The notes: a model not told the origin generated them from the sequence alone. Positions 22,489 through 31,924 are shown, numbered from the stretch's first letter. The stretch is DNA of 64,000 nucleotides from an uncultured Tenacibaculum sp. (GCA_947497895.1 CANMIL010000012.1:45005-109004), one strand, 5' to 3'. A program made the numbers and translations.

Positions 22489-23874
22489 TTAATTATTATT
22501 CTCCCAATCTATTTTTCTTGACGCAAACATAACGATGGCTAATATGATAAACAAGCCTATACTTCCAACTAATAAGGCATAACTTTCAAGCTGAATAATG
22601 ATGTAAATAAACAAATACAACATAGCTAAAGAAGCACCCACAAGAATTGGGAATTTATAATTGGCAAAGATTGATTTAGAATACAAACTTATCAAAATGA
22701 CCACCGCAATAGATGCCACAATGTAGGCTAAAAAGAAGCTACTATGCTCCGATATTGAAATAAGCAAGGTATAAAACAATACCAGGGCTATTCCTATCAT
22801 TAAATATTGAAATGGATGTATAAGAATTTTACTCATAGTTTGAATAAGAAAAAAGACTAAAAATGTTAGTCCAATTACTAAGAAACCATATTTTGCTGAT
22901 CGTTCACTTTTCTGATACTCATCTACAGGAATCATAAAATTGACCCCAAAAGCATAGTTCCTCAAATCAGGAATTCCAGAGAAGAACTGCTGAGAAAAAG
23001 GTCTGTTAATAGCTAGAACTTTCCATTTGGCATGAAATCCTTTATCTGTAATTTTATCGGAATTATAAGGTAAATATTCTCCTAAAAAGTTCGCCGTTTT
23101 CCAGTTCGATGAAATTTCTACATTGGTTTCTTTTCCTACAGGAATAAATCGGATTTGCTTGCTCCCATTAATTTGAAGTTCGAGATTAAACTCTGATTGT
23201 TTCGTTAACGGTAAGTCTTCTTTTTTGAGAAACTTACTTTCTAATGTATGTAACTTCACAGAGCGGTAGTTACTCCCTGAATTGCGATTACCTTCTCGCT
23301 TTGCATTAAAGGTATAGTTACTTTGATGAAGCTGAAGCGATACCAAATTATTCACGCCTTTTAAATTGGAAACTTCCATAATTAACTTAGATTTCCCCCA
23401 AAGAATATCGCTTTCTTCTACTTCAATTTCACTAAAATCAGGACGCTCAAAACTACCCGAAACATTGATACTACTCTTGTAAACAGCTGTTTTGTATATT
23501 CCTCTTTTCTTTTCCTCTGGATTGATTGTTGATTTAATTTCTAAATCTTCAGGAAAGAAATAAGCATATTTAATCTCCTCGGTTCGTTCTTCACGGTATT
23601 CTTTTGAAGATTCATTAAATATCTTTTTTACCTGGTAAGTTTTATATGGCACCCGTAGCATCGGTCCATAAAACAACACCTCGTTCCCCCATTTATTACT
23701 GATTTCCTCAACTACTTCCTTTTGTCGTCCCTTACGTTCGTATATAAGTTTTTTAATAAATGATAAGGGAATTAATAATAGAATGATCAAAATCCCTATC
23801 ATAAACATTCTTGCTGTAATGGATGTTTTTATCCATTTACCAAACCTTCCTCCTTGTGCTTGTAACTTTTCCAT
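22489..23874 (-). CDS. creD: CreD family inner-membrane protein
   Basis: A 461-residue protein with one N-terminal membrane helix (about 22-42), a large periplasmic domain (about 45-330) and a cluster of about five or six helices at the C-terminus (about 330-455). This is the CreD arrangement. CreD is linked to envelope stress and colicin or beta-lactam responses in gammaproteobacteria; its activity is unknown. The gene overlaps the preceding gene by 46 bp, indicating coupled translation. Confidence 0.85.
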   Translation of the reverse strand: MEKLQAQGGRFGKWIKTSITARMFMIGILIILLLIPLSFIKKLIYERKGRQKEVVEEISNKWGNEVLFYGPMLRVPYKTYQVKKIFNESSKEYREERTEEIKYAYFFPEDLEIKSTINPEEKKRGIYKTAVYKSSINVSGSFERPDFSEIEVEESDILWGKSKLIMEVSNLKGVNNLVSLQLHQSNYTFNAKREGNRNSGSNYRSVKLHTLESKFLKKEDLPLTKQSEFNLELQINGSKQIRFIPVGKETNVEISSNWKTANFLGEYLPYNSDKITDKGFHAKWKVLAINRPFSQQFFSGIPDLRNYAFGVNFMIPVDEYQKSERSAKYGFLVIGLTFLVFFLIQTMSKILIHPFQYLMIGIALVLFYTLLISISEHSSFFLAYIVASIAVVILISLYSKSIFANYKFPILVGASLAMLYLFIYIIIQLESYALLVGSIGLFIILAIVMFASRKIDWENNN

Positions 23875-24344
23875 TGATATGTATTTATTATGTCTGTTAT
23901 TAAAATTTTCTCTCTTAATTCAGAAATGGGAAAACGGAGCAACTTTTCATAATTGAGTTCATGAAATGAGGCACTTTTGTTACCTAATAAATAAGATGCT
24001 TGATAGTACTTTATGTACTCAGGTAATAATAGAATGCCTGCTAACAAACTCAATAACAAATACAAACTCCTTTTCCCATTTCCAAAGCAGGCAAACTGAA
24101 GAGCTATTTCATCTTCTACTTGGGTACCATACCCAAGTAACACATGGTAAATATCATGTGATTCTGACTTCGAAATCAGATCGAAATTGTTCTTCTTTAA
24201 AAATTCACCTAACTCATACCCAAGTGTATCCTTAGGTAACTGAAGCAATTCTCCCTTAGTGATATTCCACGATTTCTTTTTCTTGAATTTTAAATATCCT
24301 TTTTGTGTTTTTTCAAATAGCCAAAGTATAAATCTCTTTCTCAT
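23829..24344 (-). CDS. Unknown membrane protein upstream of creD
   Basis: A 171-residue protein. The N-terminal half is soluble (KTQKGYLKFKKKKSWNITKG), reminiscent of ubiquinone biosynthesis COQ4-like proteins in the segment ELGEFLKKNNFDLISKSESHDIYHVLLGYGTQVEDEIALQFACFGNG (shown here only as ESHDIYHVLLGY). A hydrophobic span near residues 112-128 follows. HDIYHVLLGY with DE-ALQ is the COQ4 fold signature, so a COQ4-like relation is possible. It follows a palindromic operator at 24353 and overlaps creD. Confidence 0.55.
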   Translation of the reverse strand: MRKRFILWLFEKTQKGYLKFKKKKSWNITKGELLQLPKDTLGYELGEFLKKNNFDLISKSESHDIYHVLLGYGTQVEDEIALQFACFGNGKRSLYLLLSLLAGILLLPEYIKYYQASYLLGNKSASFHELNYEKLLRFPISELREKILITDIINTYQWKSYKHKEEGLVNG

Positions 24345-24352
24345 ATTTTAAA

Positions 24353-24371
24353 GTACTTTGAAATTCAAAGT
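24353..24371. promoter_or_regulatory. Palindromic operator, copy 1
   Basis: ACTTTGAA-A-TTCAAAGT (24355-24371) is a perfect inverted repeat, preceded by GT, 9-27 bp upstream of the minus-strand gene starting at 24344. A near-identical site lies at 25312-25330. The winged-helix regulator encoded between them is the likely binder. Confidence 0.6.
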
Positions 24372-24387
24372 TTAATTTTAAAAAAAT

Positions 24388-24684
24388 TTATTTAATATGA
24401 ATTAGTTTTTCCAAAGCTTCAATATGCTTTTGAAATTCTAATTTTCCTTTTTCTGTAGCAAAATATCGTGTATTTGGTTTTCTCCCTACAAATTGTTTTT
24501 CAATACGAATAAACTCCACTTTTTCTAGTGCCTTTGCATGACTCGCTAAATTCCCATCCGTAGCTCCTAAGAGTTCTTTCAATGTATTAAAATCGGCATA
24601 TTCGTTCACCATTAGAATAGACATGATACCCAATCTAATTCGATGATCGAAAGCTTTGTTTATATTTCCAAGTAAATTTTTCAA
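24388..24684 (-). CDS. Winged-helix transcriptional regulator
   Basis: A 98-residue MarR/ArsR-like protein (HTH_34 type): LGIMSILMVNEYADFNTLKE, then LLGATDGNLASHAKALEKVEFI as helix-turn-helix, then the wing KQFVGRKPNTRYFATEKGK. There is no metal-binding Cys pair. It lies 11 bp after the membrane protein gene and between two copies of a 19-bp palindrome, so it very likely controls this cluster and itself. The inducing signal is unknown. Confidence 0.85.
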   Translation of the reverse strand: MKNLLGNINKAFDHRIRLGIMSILMVNEYADFNTLKELLGATDGNLASHAKALEKVEFIRIEKQFVGRKPNTRYFATEKGKLEFQKHIEALEKLIHIK

Positions 24685-24695
24685 GAAACCCGCTA

Positions 24696-25304
24696 CTATT
24701 GTTTATCGTATTTAACATACATTAAAGCTCCATATACGATATGCATTATTCCAAAACCAAGTACCCAAAACCAGAAACCATAACCTGGAATGCAAGCACT
24801 AATTAAACCTAAAAGAATCTCTGTTAATCCGAGATACTTTACATAACCCAAAGTATATTTTGATGCCGAAAATAAGGATATTCCGTAAAACAATAACATC
24901 AAAGATCCAGATTGCCCATAACGCCCTTGGCTTAACATAATAACAATGTAAATTCCGCCGGCAAGTAAAGGCACTAAAAAGTTAAACAGTAATCTTCTTG
25001 TTGTTGGATCCCATATTTTCTCATTGTTCTTTTTTGCTTTTTGAGTGGTTAATAATATAGCGGTTCCGATACTTAATACTCCCACTCCCATCAAGATTAA
25101 TAAACACTTTTTAAATAAAGCTCCATGCAATGTTAAATACCCTTGTCCTTCGAAGTTTACTACCCAATACGCATACCATGCTCCTAGCAAAGCATATATC
25201 CCTGCTAAAACTCCTGATAATCCACTCAAGGAAATAAACCTTGATGATTGATTCATTAAATTTTTGATTTCAGAAATGTCTTGCAAATATTTTTCTTTAT
25301 CCAT
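24696..25304 (-). CDS. Unknown integral membrane protein
   Basis: A 202-residue protein with about six hydrophobic helices after an N-terminal soluble helix (DKEKYLQDISEIKNLMNQSS). It contains a conserved-looking FISLSGLSGVLAGIYALLGA. It is the first gene of the regulated cluster, preceded by the operator at 25312. Such proteins commonly pair with HTH_34 regulators in Bacteroidota; function unknown. Confidence 0.75.
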   Translation of the reverse strand: MDKEKYLQDISEIKNLMNQSSRFISLSGLSGVLAGIYALLGAWYAYWVVNFEGQGYLTLHGALFKKCLLILMGVGVLSIGTAILLTTQKAKKNNEKIWDPTTRRLLFNFLVPLLAGGIYIVIMLSQGRYGQSGSLMLLFYGISLFSASKYTLGYVKYLGLTEILLGLISACIPGYGFWFWVLGFGIMHIVYGALMYVKYDKQ

Positions 25305-25311
25305 TGTAGAG

Positions 25312-25330
25312 TACTTTGAATTACAAAGTA
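25312..25330. promoter_or_regulatory. Palindromic operator, copy 2
   Basis: TACTTTG-AATTA-CAAAGTA, 8 bp upstream of the minus-strand start at 25304. It matches the site at 24353-24371 in TACTTTGAA and CAAAGT. Confidence 0.6.
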
Positions 25331-25398
25331 AATAATTTTATTTATATCCTACAAGATTTTTTCTCTTCATTTATTTTTTAAAATTCTATGAAAAATAT

Positions 25399-26379
25399 CT
25401 AATCGTTCTCTACAACCACTTTATATTGAACTGCCAGGGTATTATCAATATACAAATTTAAAAAAGTGCTCTCGAAAGGTTTCTTAAAGGAAAAACTTAT
25501 ACCTTCATCTTCTTTTGATATTCGTGGTTTTCTAATAATACCATCGTTTGAATACATGCAAAGTACAGTGCTCCCTTTTTTGATTCCTCTCAGCTTTAAA
25601 CTTACTCTTCGATCTTCTTTCTTCAGTTTAATTTCACCGCTAACGGGGCTTACTATAGTTAAATCTGATTTTACAAAAGAATCCATGTATAAAGGTTGGT
25701 AACAAAATTCTTCTAACCTATTCTGACCTAAATGCTCGCGCCAAATCTTTTCAGAAGGAAAATGAGTAACTCTCATTTTCTCTTTGGAACAATTGAAATA
25801 TTCAGTGTTCAATTCATTTTGCCAAACACCTCGGTAATCATAGCCAGAGCCAAAGGTTACATCCATTAACAGCCATTCACCATCAATTTTTACTGCATTC
25901 CAAACATGGTTCTTTTTTCTTGGAATCACCCCTATTTTATGTGGCGAAGTTTTGGTGTACCCTCGTATTAGTTCATTCTCAATTTTCATTAAATCACACA
26001 TCTTTTTGAACAACAAGGAATATCCCGCGCATACAGCTCTCCTATTCTTGAAGGCCTTTTCAAGAATTTGTTCATTTTTATATTCTTGTAACCTTCTCAA
26101 AGCATCATCATTGTAATATGCCAGTAATTCTGGCGAAGGGATTACATTCGAATCATTATATGTTAAATTGAGTGCTATCCAGGTGTATATCGCTCTAACC
26201 TTTTCAAGCTTTGTATTAAAATCGTAATCAATTCTTCTATATAAATCTTCTATAGAAGAAACGCTACGATAGGAGCGTATTATTTTGTCAACTCTTTGTA
26301 GATTATGATCTGAATTGTTTTTTTGAGAAAAAACTGATGTATAAATAATTAAGAAAATTCCGAGAAAAATCCCTTTCAT
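25399..26379 (-). CDS. Secreted transglutaminase-like protein (copy 1)
   Basis: A 326-residue protein with a signal peptide (GIFLGIFLIIYTSVFSQ) and a transglutaminase-like cysteine-protease fold. Catalytic Cys lies in RRAVCAGYS, His in NHVWNAVKI and Asp in LMDVTFG. The C-terminal 100 residues look beta-sandwich-like. Substrate unknown; such enzymes can cleave or crosslink peptides at the cell surface. It is paralogous to the next gene (28-bp gap). Confidence 0.82.
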   Translation of the reverse strand: MKGIFLGIFLIIYTSVFSQKNNSDHNLQRVDKIIRSYRSVSSIEDLYRRIDYDFNTKLEKVRAIYTWIALNLTYNDSNVIPSPELLAYYNDDALRRLQEYKNEQILEKAFKNRRAVCAGYSLLFKKMCDLMKIENELIRGYTKTSPHKIGVIPRKKNHVWNAVKIDGEWLLMDVTFGSGYDYRGVWQNELNTEYFNCSKEKMRVTHFPSEKIWREHLGQNRLEEFCYQPLYMDSFVKSDLTIVSPVSGEIKLKKEDRRVSLKLRGIKKGSTVLCMYSNDGIIRKPRISKEDEGISFSFKKPFESTFLNLYIDNTLAVQYKVVVEND

Positions 26380-26407
26380 AAATTAAGTTTTCCCTAAAAT
26401 AGTAAAA

Positions 26408-27361
26408 TTAAATTAACTTAAACTCAACATGTACCTTACCATCAATCACTAGGAATAACCTATTACTTTTTCTAAAAGACTTTATTTTAATATAACCAAT
26501 ATTGTCCCTGTAGATTATCTCTGGTTTTTGGGCGTAGCGATTACTACTTATTCCGTATAAGACACGTTGAACCGAATCGAGATTTTTTATTTTTAAGGTA
26601 AGTTCTTTACTTTTTCTTTTGGCTATAATTCCTTGAAGAGGTTCTATTAATTCAAGATTGGTTCTTAAGAATTCTGTGGTATAAATAGGCTGGCTATAAA
26701 ACTCTTCTTTCGATAATCGACTCCCAAATTTCCACCTTCTATTTTCGGGGAAATGGGTTTTTAAATAATGTTCTCTCGGAATATCATAATAATAGTCATC
26801 ATAACTTTGCTGCCATCTTCCATTAATTACTGAACCCGCAGCCCAGGTAGCATCTACGATCCTCCATTCATCATTTACCTTCACCAAATTCCACGCATGA
26901 TTCGGCATTTGTTGTTCATCACCAATATCTAATATTGAATTTCTAACATAGCCTTTAATTACCATGTTTTCTAATCCTAAATGGGTGTAAATTTTGGATA
27001 AGGTTTGTGCATACCCTTCGCACACTGCTTTCCTCGTTTTTAAAGTATGATCTACAATACTGTCCTTAATGGCAAGAAGCTTTCTTCTTTTATCCTCTTC
27101 ATCTCGATATCTGAAACCAATAACCTTCCTTTTCGGATCGCTGTAAGCAAATAAATTATATTTGATGTTGTTCGCAATCCAACAGAAAGCAGCTTTTGAC
27201 CTTCCTTCATCAGAAGAAAAATCTTTCAAAATCTTTGCCGCTAAACGTTTCGCCGAAAGCTCACTTGGATATTTGGCTATAACAGCCTCACAATCTATTT
27301 TTTCTTGTCCGCTCGCAGCAAAGGATATTAGTAAAATACCAATTAAAAATTGTTTTATCAT
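26408..27361 (-). CDS. Secreted transglutaminase-like protein (copy 2)
   Basis: A 317-residue paralogue of the neighbouring protein: signal peptide IKQFLIGILLISFAASGQ, catalytic Cys in RKAVCEGYAQ, His in NHAWNLVKV and Asp in IVDATWA. Shared downstream motifs include HFPENRRW (HFPSEKIW in copy 1) and FYSQPIYTTEFL (FCYQPLYMDSFV). The two genes are tandem duplicates in one operon. Confidence 0.82.
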   Translation of the reverse strand: MIKQFLIGILLISFAASGQEKIDCEAVIAKYPSELSAKRLAAKILKDFSSDEGRSKAAFCWIANNIKYNLFAYSDPKRKVIGFRYRDEEDKRRKLLAIKDSIVDHTLKTRKAVCEGYAQTLSKIYTHLGLENMVIKGYVRNSILDIGDEQQMPNHAWNLVKVNDEWRIVDATWAAGSVINGRWQQSYDDYYYDIPREHYLKTHFPENRRWKFGSRLSKEEFYSQPIYTTEFLRTNLELIEPLQGIIAKRKSKELTLKIKNLDSVQRVLYGISSNRYAQKPEIIYRDNIGYIKIKSFRKSNRLFLVIDGKVHVEFKLI

Positions 27362-27405
27362 TTTAGATGGGTTACTCTTTTTAATGACAAATACAAAAAC
27401 TGTGC

Positions 27406-28224
27406 CTATAATGACTTAACTACTTTTCTTATAGCAACTAAATTACCTAATAATTTTTCAAGATGCTTCAAGTCTAACATATTTGCTCCATCACTTTTTG
27501 CATTTGCCGGATCAAAATGTGTTTCTAAAAATAAACCATCAACATTGTTTACTACACCTGCCCTGGCAATAGTCTCAATCATATCTGGTCTTCCTCCTGT
27601 TACTCCACTTGTTTGATTTGGTTGTTGTAGCGAATGAGTTACATCAAGAACTGTAGGTGCAAATTGTCTCATAGTTGGAATTCCTCTAAAATCAACAATC
27701 ATGTCTTGATATCCAAACATTGTACCTCTATCGGTAATCCATGCTTTTTGGTTTCCTGAATCATGTACTTTCTTCACTGCATGTTGCATTGCCTCTGGAC
27801 TCATAAACTGTCCTTTTTTAAGGTTTACCACCTTTCCAGTTTTAGCCGCAGCAACTACAAGATCTGTTTGTCTTACTAAAAACGCAGGAATTTGTAGAAC
27901 ATCAACATACTCAGCAGCCTTTGCTGCGTCTGATACCTCATGAATATCAGTAACAGTTGGTAAATTGAATGTTTCAGATACTTTTCTTAAAATTTTCAAT
28001 GCCTTTTCATCGCCAATTCCAGTAAAACTATCTACTCTACTTCTATTTGCCTTTTTAAAACTACCTTTAAATATATAAGGTATTTCTAATTTATCCGTTA
28101 CCTCAATTATTCGCTCTGCTATTCGTAGAGCCATTTCCTCTCCTTCAATTGCACAAGGTCCAGCTAAAAGAAAAAAGTTGTCAGAATTACTATGTTTTAT
28201 ATTAGGAATTTCCGATAAATGCAT
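27406..28224 (-). CDS. kdsA: 3-deoxy-8-phosphooctulonate synthase
   Basis: A 272-residue enzyme that condenses phosphoenolpyruvate and arabinose 5-phosphate to KDO-8-phosphate for lipopolysaccharide. Recognised by FFLLAGPCAIEGEEMALRIA, FKGSFKKANRSR, the TDIHE segment, and the end DGLFLETHFDPANAKSDG. Length matches the family. It is a cytoplasmic gram-negative housekeeping gene. The stop lies 45 bp before the transglutaminase copy 2 start. Confidence 0.95.
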   Translation of the reverse strand: MHLSEIPNIKHSNSDNFFLLAGPCAIEGEEMALRIAERIIEVTDKLEIPYIFKGSFKKANRSRVDSFTGIGDEKALKILRKVSETFNLPTVTDIHEVSDAAKAAEYVDVLQIPAFLVRQTDLVVAAAKTGKVVNLKKGQFMSPEAMQHAVKKVHDSGNQKAWITDRGTMFGYQDMIVDFRGIPTMRQFAPTVLDVTHSLQQPNQTSGVTGGRPDMIETIARAGVVNNVDGLFLETHFDPANAKSDGANMLDLKHLEKLLGNLVAIRKVVKSL

Positions 28225-28297
28225 ATTATTGGTTTAATTTTCTCGCAAAAATAAGAAATTAAATTAGCTTATATTTAGTCAACAAAATCAAATTAAC

Positions 28298-29287
28298 ATG
28301 AAGAAAACAACAACATTACTTTCAGTACTACTACTAGCCTTACTTTCATGTAAGCAAACAGCCCAAAAGAAATCAGAAGATAAGCTGGCTGTTATTACCA
28401 ATAATAACGTTCCAAAAAGTACTATAGACTCATTAACGATTAGGAAACATTTGTATACTTTATCTTCTGATAAAATGCAAGGTAGGAAACCCGGTACCGA
28501 GGGAATGGAAAGAGCTACCAAATACATTGAAAACGAATATAAGCGTATCGGTCTTAAACCTTTTAAAGATATAGATGGTTATCGTCAAAACTTCGTTCAT
28601 GAAGGTGTTGAAATGAGTAATATCATAGGTGTACTTGAAGGAAAGTCAAAAAAAGATGAATTTGTTATTGTATCTGCCCATCATGATCATTTAGGTATGA
28701 AAAAAGAAGGAGAAGGTGATTTAATTTTTAATGGTGCCAATGACGATGCTTCTGGAGTTGTTGGAGTATTAGCATTAGCAGAGTATTATGCACAAAAAAG
28801 AAACAATGAGAGAAGTATTGTATTCGCATGCTTTACAGCGGAAGAGATAGGGTTAATTGGATCCAATTACTTCGGAAAAGATATCGATCCAGAAAAATTT
28901 GTAGCTGGAATTAATCTTGAACTCATAGGAAAAGAACCTAAAACAGGCCCTAAGACTGCTTGGTTGACGGGCTTCGAACGATCGGACTTTGGAAAAATTA
29001 TTCAGAAAAATTTAAAAGGAACTGGTTATCAACTTTTCCCTGACCCTTATCCTAAATTTAATCTGTTTTTTAGATCAGACAACGCCTCTTTAGCCAAATT
29101 AGGAGTTCCTTCCCATACCTTTTCAACAACTTCCATTGATACTGATGAACACTACCACAAAGTAACAGATGAAGCTGAGACTTTAAATATTGAAGTCTTA
29201 ACTGAAACAGTCAAAGCCGTAGCTAAAGGTACCCAAACTATTATCGAAGGAACAGATACTCCCACTAGAATAATATTGACCGAGTAG
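28298..29287 (+). CDS. M28 family metallopeptidase lipoprotein
   Basis: A 329-residue protein with a lipobox (LLALLSC-K), so it is likely membrane-anchored. It then has the M28 zinc aminopeptidase core: SAHHDHLG, GANDDASGV, FTAEEIGLIGS, INLELIGK and a final SDNASLAKLGVP with H near DTDEHYH. Metal ligands are the His and Asp of these motifs. It probably trims secreted peptides. It is divergent from kdsA and followed by a strong terminator. Confidence 0.88.
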   Translation: MKKTTTLLSVLLLALLSCKQTAQKKSEDKLAVITNNNVPKSTIDSLTIRKHLYTLSSDKMQGRKPGTEGMERATKYIENEYKRIGLKPFKDIDGYRQNFVHEGVEMSNIIGVLEGKSKKDEFVIVSAHHDHLGMKKEGEGDLIFNGANDDASGVVGVLALAEYYAQKRNNERSIVFACFTAEEIGLIGSNYFGKDIDPEKFVAGINLELIGKEPKTGPKTAWLTGFERSDFGKIIQKNLKGTGYQLFPDPYPKFNLFFRSDNASLAKLGVPSHTFSTTSIDTDEHYHKVTDEAETLNIEVLTETVKAVAKGTQTIIEGTDTPTRIILTE

Positions 29288-29313
29288 TCAATATTGCAAT
29301 AAATACAAAATGT

Positions 29314-29342
29314 AAAGCAAAGACTAGTCTTTGCTTTTTTTA
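29314..29342 (+). terminator. Terminator of the M28 peptidase gene
   Basis: AAAGCAAAGACTAGTCTTTGCTTT is a perfect 24-bp inverted repeat followed by T residues, 27 bp after the stop codon. Confidence 0.8.
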
Positions 29343-29469
29343 TTTACAATAATTTAAGTTTAAACTTATGGATTTTACATTTTATTAAGATATTTATTAC
29401 TCTCAAAATGTTTTTTATGTTGTTTTTTTAATATATTCGTGAAAATCAACAAAATAACTCTTCTCAATT

Positions 29470-30942
29470 ATGAAAAAACAAATTTTGAGTCTTGGAATCA
29501 TCCTTGCGATGTTTTCATGTTCACACAATGAATCTATTGAAGAATCAACCATTCAACAGGGAGAACTACTTACAAAAAAAGAAATCAATGACATTATTAA
29601 GAAATCTATTGAAACTTCTGGAGATTTCTTTTGGTCAGATCAAGACGTACATACTATTTATAGTGCGTTAAAACATGGTAATGATATTTTAACTGTTGGA
29701 TATGGTTCAACAAAAGAAAATTTCGAAAGAAGCGCCACTTCTGAAACGATTAAACATGATATTTTAACTTTAATCGGTTCTACAGAAAAAGAGTTTTCTA
29801 AATCGAAAGATGAAATTTATGCTGATGACAATATTAATGTATTGGACGTAAAAATCAGTAATGAGGAAACATTAACCGCTCTTTTAAATGATAGCAGAGT
29901 TCGTTACATAGAACCTTCGGACTACAGCTTTTTCGAAGAGGATCAAGTACGATCATCGAAAGGTTGTGGATATAATCAGCAAACTTTAAGTAGCAGCGAC
30001 TATCGAACAGTTGCTCCTGGAGCTAGAGTGCCATGGAATTTCGATTTACATAAAATTCCGCAAGCATGGAATTATAGTACTGGCGCTGGTGTAACTGTTG
30101 CCGTTATCGATACGGGTCTATCTGGAGAACAAAAATGGATGAATCAATATTTTAATGATGGTTATTCTAGTGGAAGAACCGTTCAAAAATATGGTACATT
30201 CGTTGACTCTTGGTGGCCATGGTCAAATAATTACGATGGAGTAAACGACAAATGTGGGCACGGAACTAGCATGGCTTCTGTGGCTACCGCTCCAAGAAAT
30301 AATAACAACTTACCTGTAGGGGTTGCATACAATGCCAATTTAGTATCGTACAGAGCTGTTGAAAACGTAGTAATTGACGATTATCATGAAAAAAGAGGTG
30401 TTGCCGAAGCGTTAACCGCTCTTGGTAAACGAAGTGATGTTAAAGTTATATCAATGTCTTTAGGATCTCCTTTTAGCATTAGCCGAGTTAAAGATGCTGT
30501 TAAATATGCATATAACAGAGGTAAAATGATTGTAGCTGCGGGTGGAACTTCCACTTCATTTACTACTTGGTTTGGAGTAATTTTCCCTGCTTCTATGAAT
30601 GAAACTGTTGCCGTTACGGGTGTAAAAGAAGGAGTTTACGACAATTGTGACACCTGTCATACTGGATCTAAAATTGATTTCACTATTCAAATGCAACGTA
30701 CGAATGGTACTAGTAATAAAGTACCTGTATTAAGTTATTATAATGGAAAATCTGATTATGAAGGTGGTTCGTCAATTGCAACAGCTACCACAGCAGGAAT
30801 CGCTGCTTTAGTTTGGTCAAAGCATCCAAGTTGGTCTCGAGCTCAGGTTTTACAAAAAATGAAACAAGCTTCAGATTATTATCCATCGAAACATTCAGAA
30901 TATGGCCACGGTAACATCAACGCACTGAAGGCGGTACAATAA
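29470..30942 (+). CDS. Subtilisin-family (S8) serine protease lipoprotein
   Basis: A 490-residue secreted protease. The lipobox IILAMFSC-S ends the signal peptide. Residues about 30-160 form an inhibitor-like propeptide. The catalytic domain has Asp in AVIDTGLSG (about 213), His in KCGHGTSMASV (about 263) and Ser in GGSSIATATTAGIAALVW (about 434). The oxyanion Asn region follows RKAAGGTST-like sequence. Likely a surface protease in nutrient scavenging. The divergent GGSSIATA replaces the classic GTSMATP around the nucleophile. Confidence 0.88.
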   Translation: MKKQILSLGIILAMFSCSHNESIEESTIQQGELLTKKEINDIIKKSIETSGDFFWSDQDVHTIYSALKHGNDILTVGYGSTKENFERSATSETIKHDILTLIGSTEKEFSKSKDEIYADDNINVLDVKISNEETLTALLNDSRVRYIEPSDYSFFEEDQVRSSKGCGYNQQTLSSSDYRTVAPGARVPWNFDLHKIPQAWNYSTGAGVTVAVIDTGLSGEQKWMNQYFNDGYSSGRTVQKYGTFVDSWWPWSNNYDGVNDKCGHGTSMASVATAPRNNNNLPVGVAYNANLVSYRAVENVVIDDYHEKRGVAEALTALGKRSDVKVISMSLGSPFSISRVKDAVKYAYNRGKMIVAAGGTSTSFTTWFGVIFPASMNETVAVTGVKEGVYDNCDTCHTGSKIDFTIQMQRTNGTSNKVPVLSYYNGKSDYEGGSSIATATTAGIAALVWSKHPSWSRAQVLQKMKQASDYYPSKHSEYGHGNINALKAVQ

Positions 30943-30967
30943 TTTTTTTAAAATTAACAAAAAAGAG

Positions 30968-30992
30968 AACCTCGTTTTTACGAGGTTTTTTT
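30968..30992 (+). terminator. Terminator of the S8 protease gene
   Basis: AACCTCG and CGAGGTT pair across a 6-nt loop, followed by a T-run. Confidence 0.8.
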
Positions 30993-31049
30993 ATTTATCT
31001 TTAAACTTTACGGCATGATTTTTGGATCACAAGAACAAAACTATCTACC

Positions 31050-31568
31050 ATGAAGAAACTAATCTATCTAACATTATTTTTGCTAACATTTATTAGCTGT
31101 TCTGTCAACAGAACAAACTACGATTACGATAATTATACTGATTATTCACAGTATAAAACATATGATTTTTTTAGCGATGCCGGAAATGGACTCAATGATT
31201 TCGACGTCAAAAGAGTTAAAAACGTAATTGCTCGCCAACTCAATTTAAAAGGGATGGTTCATTCAGACACTCCCGATGTGTATGTGAATTTTATTTCTAA
31301 CAAAAACGAAATTCGAAATAACACGTCTATGGATATCGGAATAGGAGATGAAAACTTTGGAATTGGACTTGGTAATATTTCATTAGGAAGCAGTGTCGAT
31401 ATTGAACAAACTGTTACCATAGATCTTGTGGAAGCAAAAAATAATAAACTGATTTGGCAAGGAGCTATTCGCAGTCAAATAAGAGACAATCTTTCTCCAA
31501 GCCAAAAAGAAAGTCATTTTGCGAATATCACGAAAAAAGTATTTAAAAATTACCCTCCAAAAAGATAA
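31050..31568 (+). CDS. DUF4136 lipoprotein
   Basis: A 172-residue protein. Lipobox LTFISC-S, then the DUF4136 pattern: YSQYKTYDFF, KGMVHSDTPDVYVNF and TIDLVEAKNNKLIWQGA. DUF4136 proteins are small envelope lipoproteins of unknown role. It ends 5 bp before the TfoX-like gene. Confidence 0.85.
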   Translation: MKKLIYLTLFLLTFISCSVNRTNYDYDNYTDYSQYKTYDFFSDAGNGLNDFDVKRVKNVIARQLNLKGMVHSDTPDVYVNFISNKNEIRNNTSMDIGIGDENFGIGLGNISLGSSVDIEQTVTIDLVEAKNNKLIWQGAIRSQIRDNLSPSQKESHFANITKKVFKNYPPKR

Positions 31569-31573
31569 CAATC

Positions 31574-31924
31574 ATGGCATATGATCAATTCTTAGCAGAA
31601 CGTATCTCTCATTTTTTCAATACGAAGAACACACTCTTTAATGAAAAGAAAATGTTTGGTGGACTCTGTTTTATGGTCAATGAAAAAATGTGCGTTGGTG
31701 TTTTACAGAATGAAGTAATGGCCAGAATTGATCCTGAAATATATCAAGAAGCCTTAACGAAAAGCGGTTGTCATGAAATGAACTTCACGGGTCGTCCAAT
31801 GAAAGGCTATGTCTTTTTAAGAGATGAAGCGGTTGATTTAGATGATGATTTGCACTATTGGCTTCAACTCGCCTTAGATTTTAATCCGAAAGCAAAAGCT
31901 AGTAAAAAGAAGAAAAAGAAATAA
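31574..31924 (+). CDS. TfoX N-terminal-domain protein
   Basis: A 116-residue cytoplasmic protein with the TfoX/Sxy N-terminal domain: KKMFGGLCFMVNEKMCVGV, MARIDPE, then GRPMKGYVFL. It ends in a poly-Lys tail (KASKKKKKK). The stand-alone domain is common in Bacteroidota and is not proof of a competence role. It is likely co-transcribed with the DUF4136 gene. Confidence 0.85.
   Translation: MAYDQFLAERISHFFNTKNTLFNEKKMFGGLCFMVNEKMCVGVLQNEVMARIDPEIYQEALTKSGCHEMNFTGRPMKGYVFLRDEAVDLDDDLHYWLQLALDFNPKAKASKKKKKK

Noticed and set aside
31574..31924. Evidence for natural competence from the TfoX-like gene
   Set aside because: Only the N-terminal domain is present, no com genes are in the window, and the solo domain is widespread.
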